Virus record (IMG/VR): IMGVR_UViG_3300033145_000192
Location: 1-64,000 of that record
Source of the DNA: a virus
Reading direction: 5' to 3' (one strand)
DNA: 64,000 nt
The translations under genes and the position numbers were made by a program. Below are positions 25,146-31,288 of this stretch, piece by piece (the first letter of the stretch is position 1; every line of letters begins with the position of its first letter). A model generated the notes under the pieces. The model did no database searches. It saw nothing but the letters and a program-made list of their open reading frames with translations, and had not been told where the DNA came from.

Positions 25146-25832
25146 TTGAACAGAACTGCTCCTAAGAGGCGTAACAAGCCAAGGCATAATTTCCACGTTA
25201 CAGGGAAAACGCGGGGGCAAAAGCAATACATAGAATCAATTCTCAAGAATGAGGTCACACTTTGTAGTGGCTTTGCTGGAACTGGCAAGACACTCATAGC
25301 TGTGGGAATGGCGATGCATCTGTTTCATCAAGATGACAGCTATTCCAAGATTATTGTTGTTCGCCCTGCAATCGAAGCGTGTAATGAGAAAATAGGGTTC
25401 CTTCCAGGTGGCATCAACGACAAAATGAAGCCACTGGTCGCTCCAATTATGGATAGTCTCAGGTTTTTCATCTCAGATGAGGGATATATTGCGTCCATCA
25501 TGCCAAGTGATATGGGAGTGTCAATCATTGAGATTTGCACACTCGCCTACATGAGAGGCAGGACGTTCAATAACTGCGTCGTCGTCTTTGACGAGGCACA
25601 AAACTCCACACCTGACCAAATGAAACTGTTCCTAACCAGGATTGGAAAGAACTGCAAGGTAATCGTGGAAGGAGACGTAACTCAATCTGATGTGTCTCCT
25701 AACGTCGAAGAAAATGGGCTATTTGATGCAATAGGACGCCTTCACGACCTAGAAGGAATTGGCATCATTGCCCTAGAAAAAAGGGACATTGTCCGAAGTC
25801 GAATCGTGGCAAGGATTTTGGACAGATACTAA
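25146..25832 (+). CDS. phoH: PhoH-like ATPase
   Basis: P-loop ATPase/helicase-like protein. Walker A is GFAGTGKT (residues 42-49), Walker B VVVFDEAQN (D149, E150), sensor motif VEGDVTQ and a C-terminal arginine block (RDIVRSRIV). Phage PhoH proteins are widespread; their biochemical role in RNA metabolism is still debated. The start is TTG 25146 after AAAGAGG. N-terminal residues are basic (MNRTAPKRRNKPRHN). Confidence 0.88.
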   Translation: MNRTAPKRRNKPRHNFHVTGKTRGQKQYIESILKNEVTLCSGFAGTGKTLIAVGMAMHLFHQDDSYSKIIVVRPAIEACNEKIGFLPGGINDKMKPLVAPIMDSLRFFISDEGYIASIMPSDMGVSIIEICTLAYMRGRTFNNCVVVFDEAQNSTPDQMKLFLTRIGKNCKVIVEGDVTQSDVSPNVEENGLFDAIGRLHDLEGIGIIALEKRDIVRSRIVARILDRY

Positions 25833-25838
25833 AGCCCC

Positions 25839-25867
25839 TTGACTCTCGTGGGTCTTGGAGCTATAAT
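25839..25867 (+). promoter_or_regulatory. sigma70-type promoter for tRNA-fMet block
   Basis: TTGACT 25839-25844 and TATAAT 25862-25867, 17-bp spacer, about 60 bases before the initiator tRNA. Confidence 0.85.
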
Positions 25868-25880
25868 CTAAGCAGCACCA

Positions 25881-25906
25881 GAAAGTTCGTTTCGCGACGG
25901 ACTTTC
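25881..25906 (+). other. leader hairpin before tRNA-fMet
   Basis: GAAAGTTCGT pairs with ACGGACTTTC (10 bp, one G-T) around a TTCGCG loop just after the predicted transcription start. Probably protects or directs processing of the tRNA precursor. Confidence 0.5.
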
Positions 25907-25927
25907 GCGGTGTATTAAGAAATACGA

Positions 25928-26002
25928 CGCGTCGTGGAGCAGTCAGGAGTGCTCGCTGGGCTCATAACCCGGAGGCCGCAAGTTCGAATCTTGCCGACGC
26001 TA
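25928..26002 (+). tRNA. initiator tRNA-fMet (CAT)
   Basis: Initiator hallmarks: unpaired first position (C1 opposite T72), acceptor GCGTCG/CGACGC, D-arm beginning TGGAGCAG and three G-C pairs in the anticodon stem (GGG-CTCATAA-CCC). T-arm GCAAG-TTCGAAT-CTTGC. CCA not encoded. Confidence 0.9.
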
Positions 26003-26014
26003 TAGGAGACAAAG

Positions 26015-26104
26015 ATGACTCATAAATGTTCGATTACTACAATTACGTTTAGTGTGAGATTGGCACGACTATATGTCCCTGCCAATTGGGAAGATACTAC
26101 GTAA
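26015..26104 (+). CDS. possible 29-residue peptide
   Basis: A TAGGAGAC ribosome site 5-6 bases before ATG supports translation of a short peptide (MTHKCSITTITFSVRLARLY...). No homology can be judged. Confidence 0.4.
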   Translation: MTHKCSITTITFSVRLARLYVPANWEDTT

Positions 26105-26146
26105 AAAGGGCTTATCGAACTTCGCATTTACTTGCACAAACTGATG

Positions 26147-26178
26147 AGCCCGCACAAGATGCGGGCTTCTTTCGTTTC
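26147..26178 (+). terminator. rho-independent terminator
   Basis: Perfect 8-bp stem AGCCCGCA/TGCGGGCT with CAAGA loop, followed by TCTTTCGTTTC. It would attenuate the fMet transcript before the next genes. Confidence 0.75.
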
Positions 26179-26189
26179 TGGAGAAAATC

Positions 26190-26342
26190 ATGACGGAACA
26201 GGAAAAGGGAACTAGGGCGAGCATTGATGAAAATGGCAACATTGTGTTGGAGATTTTTGGCAACATCTGTTGCAGTTGTTTCAAAGACCTTGTTCCAGAC
26301 GAAGATACTGGACGCCTAGTGTGTCCAGATAGATGTCCATAG
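26190..26342 (+). CDS. 50-residue zinc-ribbon protein
   Basis: CTGGAGAAAATC precedes the ATG. The protein has a CCSC cluster near residues 27-30 and CPDRC near 45-49, enough for a small zinc ribbon. It ends against the next tRNA. Confidence 0.6.
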   Translation: MTEQEKGTRASIDENGNIVLEIFGNICCSCFKDLVPDEDTGRLVCPDRCP

Positions 26343-26433
26343 GGGGCGGTAGCCAACTGGAAAGGCAGCAGGCTTATATCCTGTTTAGTGGCTGATAACC
26401 ACGAGATTCTAGGTTCGAATCCTAGTCGCCCTA
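26343..26433 (+). tRNA. tRNA with two anticodon-like hairpins (TAT and GAT; Ile-type)
   Basis: Acceptor GGGGCGG/TCGCCCT (7 pairs with G-T ends), D-arm GCC...GGC, T-arm CTAGG-TTCGAAT-CCTAG. Between them are two hairpins: GCAGG-CTTATAT-CCTGT (anticodon TAT) and GTGG-CTGATAA-CCAC (anticodon GAT). Both anticodons would read isoleucine codons. Which is functional is unclear. Confidence 0.6.
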
Positions 26434-26501
26434 TGACCGCGTGAGTCATGACGCTATCGGAAATTCGGGGGTTAGCCGATACAAAATAATCCCTCCACCA
26501 T

Positions 26502-26572
26502 GCATCGTTGGGAAAATGGGAATCCGGGAAGCTGCAACCTTCCAGTCGCCAGTTCGATTCTGGCACGGTGCT
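26502..26572 (+). tRNA. tRNA-Cys (GCA)
   Basis: Acceptor GCATCGT/ACGGTGC 7/7, anticodon arm GGAAG-CTGCAAC-CTTCC, T-arm GCCAG-TTCGATT-CTGGC. D-arm short and weak. Confidence 0.85.
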
Positions 26573-26642
26573 TATAATGCCGCTTTATCAACATTCGTAG
26601 GGTAAAGCTAATTTCTGTTCATTAACAATTTAGGTTTCTCTT

Positions 26643-26727
26643 GAGTCATGCGTCTCGCTGGTGCGAGTGTCGGGTTGTAACCCCGGTCCCCTATTGGGGC
26701 AATTAGGTTCGAATCCTGAATGGCTCA
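26643..26727 (+). tRNA. tRNA-Tyr (GTA)
   Basis: Acceptor GAGTCAT/ATGGCTC, anticodon arm TCGGG-TTGTAAC-CCCGG, class II variable arm CCCC-TATT-GGGG, T-arm TTAGG-TTCGAAT-CCTGA. Confidence 0.9.
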
Positions 26728-26911
26728 TTCCGAAAAGATAACCAAAAGGCTGATTGAAAGGTCTGACGAAACGTCTGCGAAAGCACTTGAGTAACAAACG
26801 CATAGGCTCTAGAAACGTAGAACGGGTTAAATGCCCGACAGGCTCTTGAGCAAGTAGCACACGAAGTAGGACGACTAAGTAGATGCTGAGTAGGAAACCT
26901 CAGTAGGGAGT
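26728..26911 (+). other. non-coding spacer with many small hairpins
   Basis: 184 bases without a credible gene. It holds several short stems (GACGAAACGTC, GCGAAAGC, CGGG...CCCG, GAG...CTC around GTAGGAAAC) and five AGTAG repeats in its right half. It may be a structured RNA or degenerate tRNA material. Confidence 0.4.
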
Positions 26912-26993
26912 AAATTTGTAGTGTAATGGAAGCACACCGGCCAGCACATGCGTTAAGGAGCCGGTAGTTTGGGTTCGAATCCCAACGTGATTT
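26912..26993 (+). tRNA. aberrant tRNA-like gene with 18-nt anticodon loop
   Basis: D-arm GTG...CAC, anticodon stem CCGGC/GCCGG enclosing CAGCACATGCGTTAAGGA, T-arm TTGGG-TTCGAAT-CCCAA. Acceptor strands pair only about 5 of 7. No anticodon assigned. Confidence 0.45.
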
Positions 26994-27129
26994 GTAGTGG
27001 GTTGGCGAGGCTGGCAAGCTAAGTCAACTTAATCAAGGATTGCCACATAGAAGTGGAGAAAGCAGAATTGGGTGTTCTGCCTGCAAGGGGTCGCTACCTT
27101 TGTATTGCTTATCAAGCCCCACACGATAC
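26994..27129 (+). other. non-coding spacer with hairpins
   Basis: 136 bases between two odd tRNA-like genes. Hairpins CCAC/GTGG and GCAGAA/TTCTGC, and an imperfect closing stem GTGGGTT with AAGCCCCAC, suggest a folded RNA. No gene seen. Confidence 0.4.
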
Positions 27130-27236
27130 GGAGCGGTAGTGTAATAGTGAGACGTATAAATCCTAGCGGACCTTCACGTCGAGCACGTTGGGTAGACATA
27201 GGCCCAAAGGTGCTGGTGCAACTCCAGCCTGCCCCA
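27130..27236 (+). tRNA. oversized tRNA-like gene (107 nt)
   Basis: Acceptor GGAGCGG/CTGCCCC (one mismatch), T-arm GCTGG-TGCAACT-CCAGC. The interior carries an ACGT-CGAGC-ACGT hairpin and a TTGGG/CCCAA stem with a 10-nt loop in place of a normal anticodon arm. Identity not assignable. Confidence 0.45.
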
Positions 27237-27361
27237 TTTCTAGTTCGGAAGAGTAGACTCGTTGTCTATTACGCCTCAAAGACTTGGCATTTACATGCGG
27301 CGTTCAGCAGTCAAGTCCGGTTCAGAGCCTAAATACGCCGCTCAGAGGGTAGCTAGAATAA

Positions 27362-27432
27362 GGGTCGTTGGTGTAATGGTAGCATGACGGATTCCAAACC
27401 CGTTGGTGAGGGTTCAAGTCCTTTACGGCCCG
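27362..27432 (+). tRNA. tRNA-Trp (CCA)
   Basis: Acceptor GGGTCGT/ACGGCCC, anticodon loop TTCCAAA, T-arm GAGGG-TTCAAGT-CCTTT. Confidence 0.85.
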
Positions 27433-27443
27433 TTTGATATAAG

Positions 27444-27519
27444 CGCGAGGTCGCCTAACCTGTGTATGGCACTGCATTTGGGGTGCAGAATAATCTGGGT
27501 TCGAATCCCAGTCTCGCGA
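27444..27519 (+). tRNA. tRNA-Pro (TGG)
   Basis: Acceptor CGCGAGG/TCTCGCG, anticodon arm CTGCA-TTTGGGG-TGCAG, T-arm CTGGG-TTCGAAT-CCCAG. Confidence 0.88.
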
Positions 27520-27524
27520 TTCTT

Positions 27525-27597
27525 TCTGGAGAAGCACAATTGGAAGTGTGTCCCGTTGTTACCGGGAGGGTTGTGGGTTCGAGTCCCACCTCCAGAG
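27525..27597 (+). tRNA. tRNA-Asn (GTT), copy 1
   Basis: Acceptor TCTGGAG/CTCCAGA, anticodon arm TCCCG-TTGTTAC-CGGGA, T-arm GTGGG-TTCGAGT-CCCAC. Confidence 0.88.
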
Positions 27598-27599
27598 TC

Positions 27600-27671
27600 T
27601 TGCGTGAAGCTCAATGACGAGCACTCCGCTGTTAACGGAAAGGTTAGCGGGTTTGATTCCCGTCGCGTAAG
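27600..27671 (+). tRNA. tRNA-Asn (GTT), copy 2
   Basis: Acceptor TTGCGTG/CGCGTAA, anticodon loop CTGTTAA on stem TCCG/CGGA, T-arm GCGGG-TTTGATT-CCCGT. Two bases from copy 1 but diverged in sequence. Confidence 0.82.
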
Positions 27672-27675
27672 CCAA

Positions 27676-27747
27676 GTCCTGATAGGCTAATGGCAACGCC
27701 GCCGGTTTCAAACACCGGAGTTGAGGGTTCGAATCCCTCTCGGGACA
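27676..27747 (+). tRNA. tRNA-Leu (CAA) with short variable loop
   Basis: Acceptor GTCCTGA/TCGGGAC, anticodon arm CCGGT-TTCAAAC-ACCGG, T-arm GAGGG-TTCGAAT-CCCTC, A73. The 4-nt variable loop is not the long arm usual for bacterial tRNA-Leu. Confidence 0.8.
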
Positions 27748-27759
27748 TAAGGAGACTGA

Positions 27760-28785
27760 ATGCCTACGAAACGAAAGCGGAAGAATAGAGGCCCGCAGAA
27801 GAAGCGGGTTCAACGAAAAGATAAAAGACCACGAGGGCATACAGGGCATCCTAACAACTTGGAAAGAAATGGCAACCAGTTGATACTACTCAATATGGGC
27901 CGAGTCGGAAGTATCTCAATATCGAGAAATGTGGGCTTCAAAAGCACATATGAACTACATGCCTGGGGTCCGAATGATAGTAGAGATTCCACTATCTGTG
28001 TTCCAGTTCCAGAACTTAAAGCAAAAAGAAACAAAAAGTTAATCGCACAACTGGCTAGGGCCAAGCCCAACAATCCACTTAAGGCACTAACGATAGTTAG
28101 AAACTTATGCGACAGGCTGGTTTCGGCATTCTTCTTTTCTCTTAGCTTAGGGAAAAGCGTAGCGCCATCCATACTAGACATACCTCACAGTGGAGAGACT
28201 CATAGTCCGCAAGACTTTCAGGACTACATGCTGAATAACTTTGACTGGAAGTGGACACTGGATTGGTTTGAAAAGAGCTTTGAACCCTTCCTTGGAATAA
28301 ACGTATACAACTATCCTTTTCCACACGAAAAGGGTTGGCTCTTAATTGAAAAGGACGATATCAGGCTGCTAATTCTAAGGACAGAAGAACTTAATAGTGT
28401 GTGGGAAGAAGCTGGACCAAAGCTACTAGGGCAAAAGGTTAAGCCGATGGGGCACACCAATAAAACCGGGACGACCTTCTATGACGAATTCAAAAAGCAT
28501 GGGCAGCTACCACAAGAAATAGTAGACACGTTGCTTGATAGTAAGCTAATGCGTCATTTCTATACTGAAACAGAACGTAAAGCGTTTAGAGCGAAATGGA
28601 CCAATCCTATGGATAAGTTGGCGCACGACATTGTTTTTGATATCATAGATGAGTTGACCGACCGCAGCGGCATTGGCAACGCCTGGTGGGAGATTGACGA
28701 AGATATCCGCGAGGAGATAATCTCCACGCTTGAAAGCAAGGTCAAGAAGAACCTGGAGCAAAACGATGAGACATTGGTGGTTTAG
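27760..28785 (+). CDS. sulfotransferase-like protein
   Basis: P-loop-like 5'-phosphosulfate site GRVGSISISR (residues 47-56) and 3'-phosphate site TIVRNLCDRLVSAFF (R114, S122) match PAPS-dependent sulfotransferases, and VYNYPFPHEKGWLL resembles a conserved block of the capsule-type family. The 341-residue protein has a very basic N-terminus (MPTKRKRKNRG). It lies alone among tRNAs after AAGGAGACTGA. The substrate is unknown; sugar, lipid or tRNA thiolation-like modification cannot be told apart. Confidence 0.65.
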   Translation: MPTKRKRKNRGPQKKRVQRKDKRPRGHTGHPNNLERNGNQLILLNMGRVGSISISRNVGFKSTYELHAWGPNDSRDSTICVPVPELKAKRNKKLIAQLARAKPNNPLKALTIVRNLCDRLVSAFFFSLSLGKSVAPSILDIPHSGETHSPQDFQDYMLNNFDWKWTLDWFEKSFEPFLGINVYNYPFPHEKGWLLIEKDDIRLLILRTEELNSVWEEAGPKLLGQKVKPMGHTNKTGTTFYDEFKKHGQLPQEIVDTLLDSKLMRHFYTETERKAFRAKWTNPMDKLAHDIVFDIIDELTDRSGIGNAWWEIDEDIREEIISTLESKVKKNLEQNDETLVV

Positions 28786-28972
28786 CTGTAAGGTATTTAC
28801 TTGCCTAGTAGTGAGTGATGGTGAAAACCTGGTCACGCGAGAAAGCGCACCGATAGTGCGAAGATTTACTGGCCAACACATAAAGAATCTAGCTGACTGG
28901 TGCAGGAAGCTAGGCAATTTCAGGTGGGAGGAATACAAGGATATCTCTGCATGGAAAAACACGGGGGCGTAA
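28766..28972 (+). CDS. small hypothetical protein
   Basis: ATG 28766 overlaps the sulfotransferase-like gene by 20 bases. 68 residues with N-terminal MRHWWFSCKVFTCLVVSDG and a basic helical end. Its TAA stop lies inside the acceptor stem of tRNA-Leu(TAA). Confidence 0.55.
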   Translation: MRHWWFSCKVFTCLVVSDGENLVTRESAPIVRRFTGQHIKNLADWCRKLGNFRWEEYKDISAWKNTGA

Positions 28973-29038
28973 GTTCCAATTGGCAGAGACTACTGGCTTA
29001 AATCCAGTGCAGTGTGGGTTCGAACCCCACCGCCCCTA
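28963..29038 (+). tRNA. tRNA-Leu (TAA) with short variable loop
   Basis: Acceptor GGGGGCG/CGCCCCT, anticodon arm ACTGG-CTTAAAT-CCAGT, T-arm GTGGG-TTCGAAC-CCCAC, A73, 5-nt variable loop. First 10 bases overlap the upstream coding stop. Confidence 0.82.
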
Positions 29039-29039
29039 C

Positions 29040-29110
29040 GACTTCGTGATGTAACGGAAGCATAGTAGGCTGAAAACCTGCGAGAACCAGTTCGAATCTG
29101 GTCGAAGTCA
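29040..29110 (+). tRNA. tRNA-Phe (GAA), copy 1
   Basis: Acceptor GACTTCG/CGAAGTC, anticodon arm GTAGG-CTGAAAA-CCTGC, T-arm ACCAG-TTCGAAT-CTGGT. Confidence 0.9.
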
Positions 29111-29113
29111 ATA

Positions 29114-29245
29114 TGTGCTAGGGTGAAGGACCCCTAACCTCCGTGTATGCCAATGGCAGGATGTTCAGAAAGTTAGGCTATTCGTGAACGTCATGTGGAT
29201 GCTTTGGTTACGCGACCAAGGCGGATACTTACACACCTTAGCACA
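29114..29245 (+). ncRNA. structured RNA closed by a 12-bp stem
   Basis: TGTGCTAGGGTG at the left pairs with CACCTTAGCACA at the right (11 of 12 positions). Inside are CCTAAC/GTTAGG, TGCC-AAT-GGCA and TTGGT-TACGCG-ACCAA helices. It lies between two tRNA-Phe genes and contains no tRNA arms. Function unknown. Confidence 0.5.
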
Positions 29246-29254
29246 GATATACAT

Positions 29255-29325
29255 GGGTCAATAGCTCAACGGTAGAGCGTTCGGCTGAAGACCGAATAAT
29301 CGTGGTTCAATTCCACGTTGGCCCA
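29255..29325 (+). tRNA. tRNA-Phe (GAA), copy 2
   Basis: Acceptor GGGTCAA/TTGGCCC, D-arm GCTC...GAGC, anticodon arm TTCGG-CTGAAGA-CCGAA, T-arm CGTGG-TTCAATT-CCACG. Confidence 0.9.
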
Positions 29326-29433
29326 AATGCGGAGAAGCGAGTGCAAGTCTCGTATTTGTCACATAACTACATCGCGAGTAGGTGGCAGATTGGTGCATAT
29401 AGTAGCACGCCGTAACAAATTCATGATAGACAC
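29326..29433 (+). other. spacer with isolated T-arm-like hairpin
   Basis: GCGAG-TGCAAGT-CTCGT looks like a tRNA T-arm but has no normal 5' half; CAAAT/ATTTG flank it. A GTGC/GCAC hairpin follows. It may be tRNA remnant or part of an RNA with an unusual order. Confidence 0.4.
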
Positions 29434-29461
29434 TTGACATTTCAGAACTTGGCCCTATCGT
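29434..29461 (+). promoter_or_regulatory. promoter-like sequence overlapping tRNA-Glu
   Basis: TTGACA 29434-29439 and TATCGT 29456-29461 (16-bp spacer) match the promoter before tmRNA, but the -10 element is inside the tRNA-Glu(CTC) acceptor stem. Confidence 0.4.
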
Positions 29462-29524
29462 CTAGTTAGGTTAGGACAGCAGACTCTCAATCTGCAAACG
29501 GGGGTTCGAATCCCCCTAGGGTCA
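29451..29524 (+). tRNA. tRNA-Glu (CTC)
   Basis: Acceptor GGCCCTA/TAGGGTC, anticodon arm GCAGA-CTCTCAA-TCTGC, T-arm GGGGG-TTCGAAT-CCCCC. Confidence 0.88.
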
Positions 29525-29546
29525 TTAAGTCAAGTGGAGGTAATGG

Positions 29547-30599
29547 ATGGCTACTATTCTCATCATTGGAACTGGAACGATTGGAGAACCTCTTATCGGA
29601 CTCTTTTGCACACATGCGAAAGACTTCGGTATAGATGAAATCCTCTTTCATAAAAGAACGCCGCTCAAAACGGATAGGTCAAAGGTCTTATCCCTTCAAA
29701 AAAGAGGAGCGTTGCTTTGTGTTGATAAGAGCACACGGACTTCCTTTCGTGCTCTTGGGATTGAACCGAAATACACACTCACAGAGGCAATGAATAAGGC
29801 AGATGTAGTTATCGACTGCACTCCATGTGGAAACAAAAATAAGGAGGCGTGGTATAGACATCAAGACTGGACCAAGGGATTTATTGCACAAGGCTCCGAA
29901 AAGGGCTTTGGCAAACCCTATGCTTTTGGAATAAACGATTCGGCGCTCATGCCAGAGATGGACAGGTATATTCAAGTCGTATCGTGCAACACGCATAACC
30001 TAGCAGCGATTATCCAAGTGTTGGCAGCAACTTCTACTGGATACAATGGGATACGAGAAGCGAACTTCCTATGTATCCGTCGTGCTAATGACATATCTCA
30101 AGTCAAGGGCTTTATGCCCAGTCCCACTGTCGGTGGACACAATGATAAGAAGTTTGGAACTCATCACGCTGCCGATGCACACAGACTGCTGTCTACTAAT
30201 GGACATGACGTAAAGATGTTCTCATCTGCACTGAAACTAAACACGCAATACATGCACACAATCTATTTCAACATTGAAATGAAAGACGCATTGGACCTGG
30301 AGTCCATACAAGACCAAATAGATTTGAGCCCTAGAATAGCTTGGACACACAAGAAGTCTGCAAACGAAGTGTTTTCTTTTGGTCGTGACCACGGACATTA
30401 CGGGCGTATACTGAACCAAACAGTATTCTGCCTACCATCACTAAGTGTTGTTGGCAACAAGGTCGTAGGATTTTGTTTCACTCCCCAGGATGGTAACTCA
30501 TTGGTATCGTCCGTAGCTAGTGCGCTGTGGCTACTAGACCCAGATGGCTATAAGAGTAAGCTGAGTGTTCTATACAACTACTTTTTCAACGAAATCTAA
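29547..30599 (+). CDS. glyceraldehyde-3-phosphate dehydrogenase-like oxidoreductase
   Basis: Rossmann NAD(P) site GTGTIGEP (residues 8-15), DVVIDCTPCG motif (86-95) and catalytic cysteine C147 in VVSCNTHN, the pattern of GAPDH, most like archaeal-type enzymes. The 350-residue length is typical. A GTGGAGG site precedes ATG 29547. A central-carbon enzyme inside a tRNA island is unexpected; a special aldehyde substrate rather than glycolysis is possible. Confidence 0.75.
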   Translation: MATILIIGTGTIGEPLIGLFCTHAKDFGIDEILFHKRTPLKTDRSKVLSLQKRGALLCVDKSTRTSFRALGIEPKYTLTEAMNKADVVIDCTPCGNKNKEAWYRHQDWTKGFIAQGSEKGFGKPYAFGINDSALMPEMDRYIQVVSCNTHNLAAIIQVLAATSTGYNGIREANFLCIRRANDISQVKGFMPSPTVGGHNDKKFGTHHAADAHRLLSTNGHDVKMFSSALKLNTQYMHTIYFNIEMKDALDLESIQDQIDLSPRIAWTHKKSANEVFSFGRDHGHYGRILNQTVFCLPSLSVVGNKVVGFCFTPQDGNSLVSSVASALWLLDPDGYKSKLSVLYNYFFNEI

Positions 30600-30610
30600 C
30601 AGGAATAAAA

Positions 30611-30874
30611 ATGCGAAACTACAAAGACGTATTGGGCGTGCTTGGTAAAAGACATACAGAGGTTTGGTATTCTGTGTGTAGCGGAGGCGATGGAGCACAA
30701 CAGTTAGTTTGGTTTCTGACTGAGGATGAGGCGAAGAAGGGTATGTTCGATGAAGACGATGACATGTGGGTATCATGTGTCGGTCGCACAGAGACATATT
30801 GTGGCTCCAACGTCCATAAGGAAGCCATCGAAAACAGTGAGTCAATTAGAACCACCAACGCACAGTTGGTATAA
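30611..30874 (+). CDS. hypothetical protein
   Basis: 87 residues, acidic, one possible small alpha/beta domain (EVWYSVCSGGDGAQQLVWFLTEDEAKKG). AGGAATAAAA precedes the ATG. No family recognised. Confidence 0.65.
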   Translation: MRNYKDVLGVLGKRHTEVWYSVCSGGDGAQQLVWFLTEDEAKKGMFDEDDDMWVSCVGRTETYCGSNVHKEAIENSESIRTTNAQLV

Positions 30875-30899
30875 CCATCTTTTTCAAAGGAGTATTGTC

Positions 30900-31176
30900 A
30901 TGACGAGGAGCAGCTTTTAGCAACAAAGAGCTTAGGTCCAAGGAAATTCGTTTCAAGCCATCAACGGCAGAGAATGACCTGAAGACTAAGCGCAAACAAG
31001 TAAAGAAGTTTCTAGCAAAGGGCCACAAGGTCAAAATCACAGTCGTCTTTAGGCGCTGGCAGAAGAAAACAATGCTAGAGATTGCCAAAGAGAAGATGGA
31101 GCAGTTTGCCGCTCTAGGGCGCGTTACTACGCCAGCCAGATGGCAGGGCAACAAACTGACACTAACCATGAATTAA
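30900..31176 (+). CDS. IF3 C-terminal-domain-like protein, +1 frameshift needed
   Basis: The sequence after 30919 reads KELRSKEIRFKP, then KKFLAKGHKVKITVVFRRW and LEIAKEKMEQF, a clear match to the C-terminal domain of translation initiation factor IF3 (30S P-site region). This frame has no ATG, GTG or TTG start. An ATG at 30900 with AAAGGAG 8 bases upstream opens frame 0 for ATG-ACG-AGG-AGC-AGC-TTT and meets TAG at 30918. Slipping +1 on TTTT (TTT to TTT) enters the IF3 frame and gives 91 residues. The site has an internal AGGAG just upstream of the stop, as in the bacterial RF2 gene. A sequencing indel or an ATT start at 30946 are alternatives. Confidence 0.75.
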
Positions 31177-31187
31177 CACATGGTTAA

Positions 31188-31274
31188 GGACGCGGGTCCG
31201 GTTGGTCGAGGAGCATGTCCGGAAAACATGTATAGCGCGGAAGCGTTACAAGGGTTCGAATCCCTTCCCGTCCG
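31188..31274 (+). tRNA. tRNA-Ser (GGA)
   Basis: Acceptor GGACGCG/CCCGTCC (one mismatch), anticodon arm CATGT-CCGGAAA-ACATG with C at position 33, class II variable arm AGCGC-GGAA-GCGTT, T-arm AAGGG-TTCGAAT-CCCTT. Confidence 0.85.
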
Positions 31275-31288
31275 TAATAGGAGGCAGC

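Noticed and set aside
26720-26794. 24-codon frame running out of tRNA-Tyr
   Set aside because: Starts inside the tRNA 3' end without a ribosome site; product has no hydrophobic or structural signature.
26728-26911. CRISPR array from the AGTAG repeats
   Set aside because: Repeats are five bases long, unevenly spaced and without spacer pattern.
26069-27017. Long open frames on the minus strand across the tRNA array
   Set aside because: They are antisense translations of tRNAs (recurrent FEPR/GFEP and SNWRL-like strings from T-arms), lack ribosome sites and overlap well-formed tRNA genes.
30946-31176. IF3-like gene starting at an ATT codon
   Set aside because: ATT is the start of bacterial IF3 genes, but here the ribosome site would touch the codon and the upstream ATG with AAAGGAG plus frameshift signal explains the sequence better. 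Kept only as an alternative.
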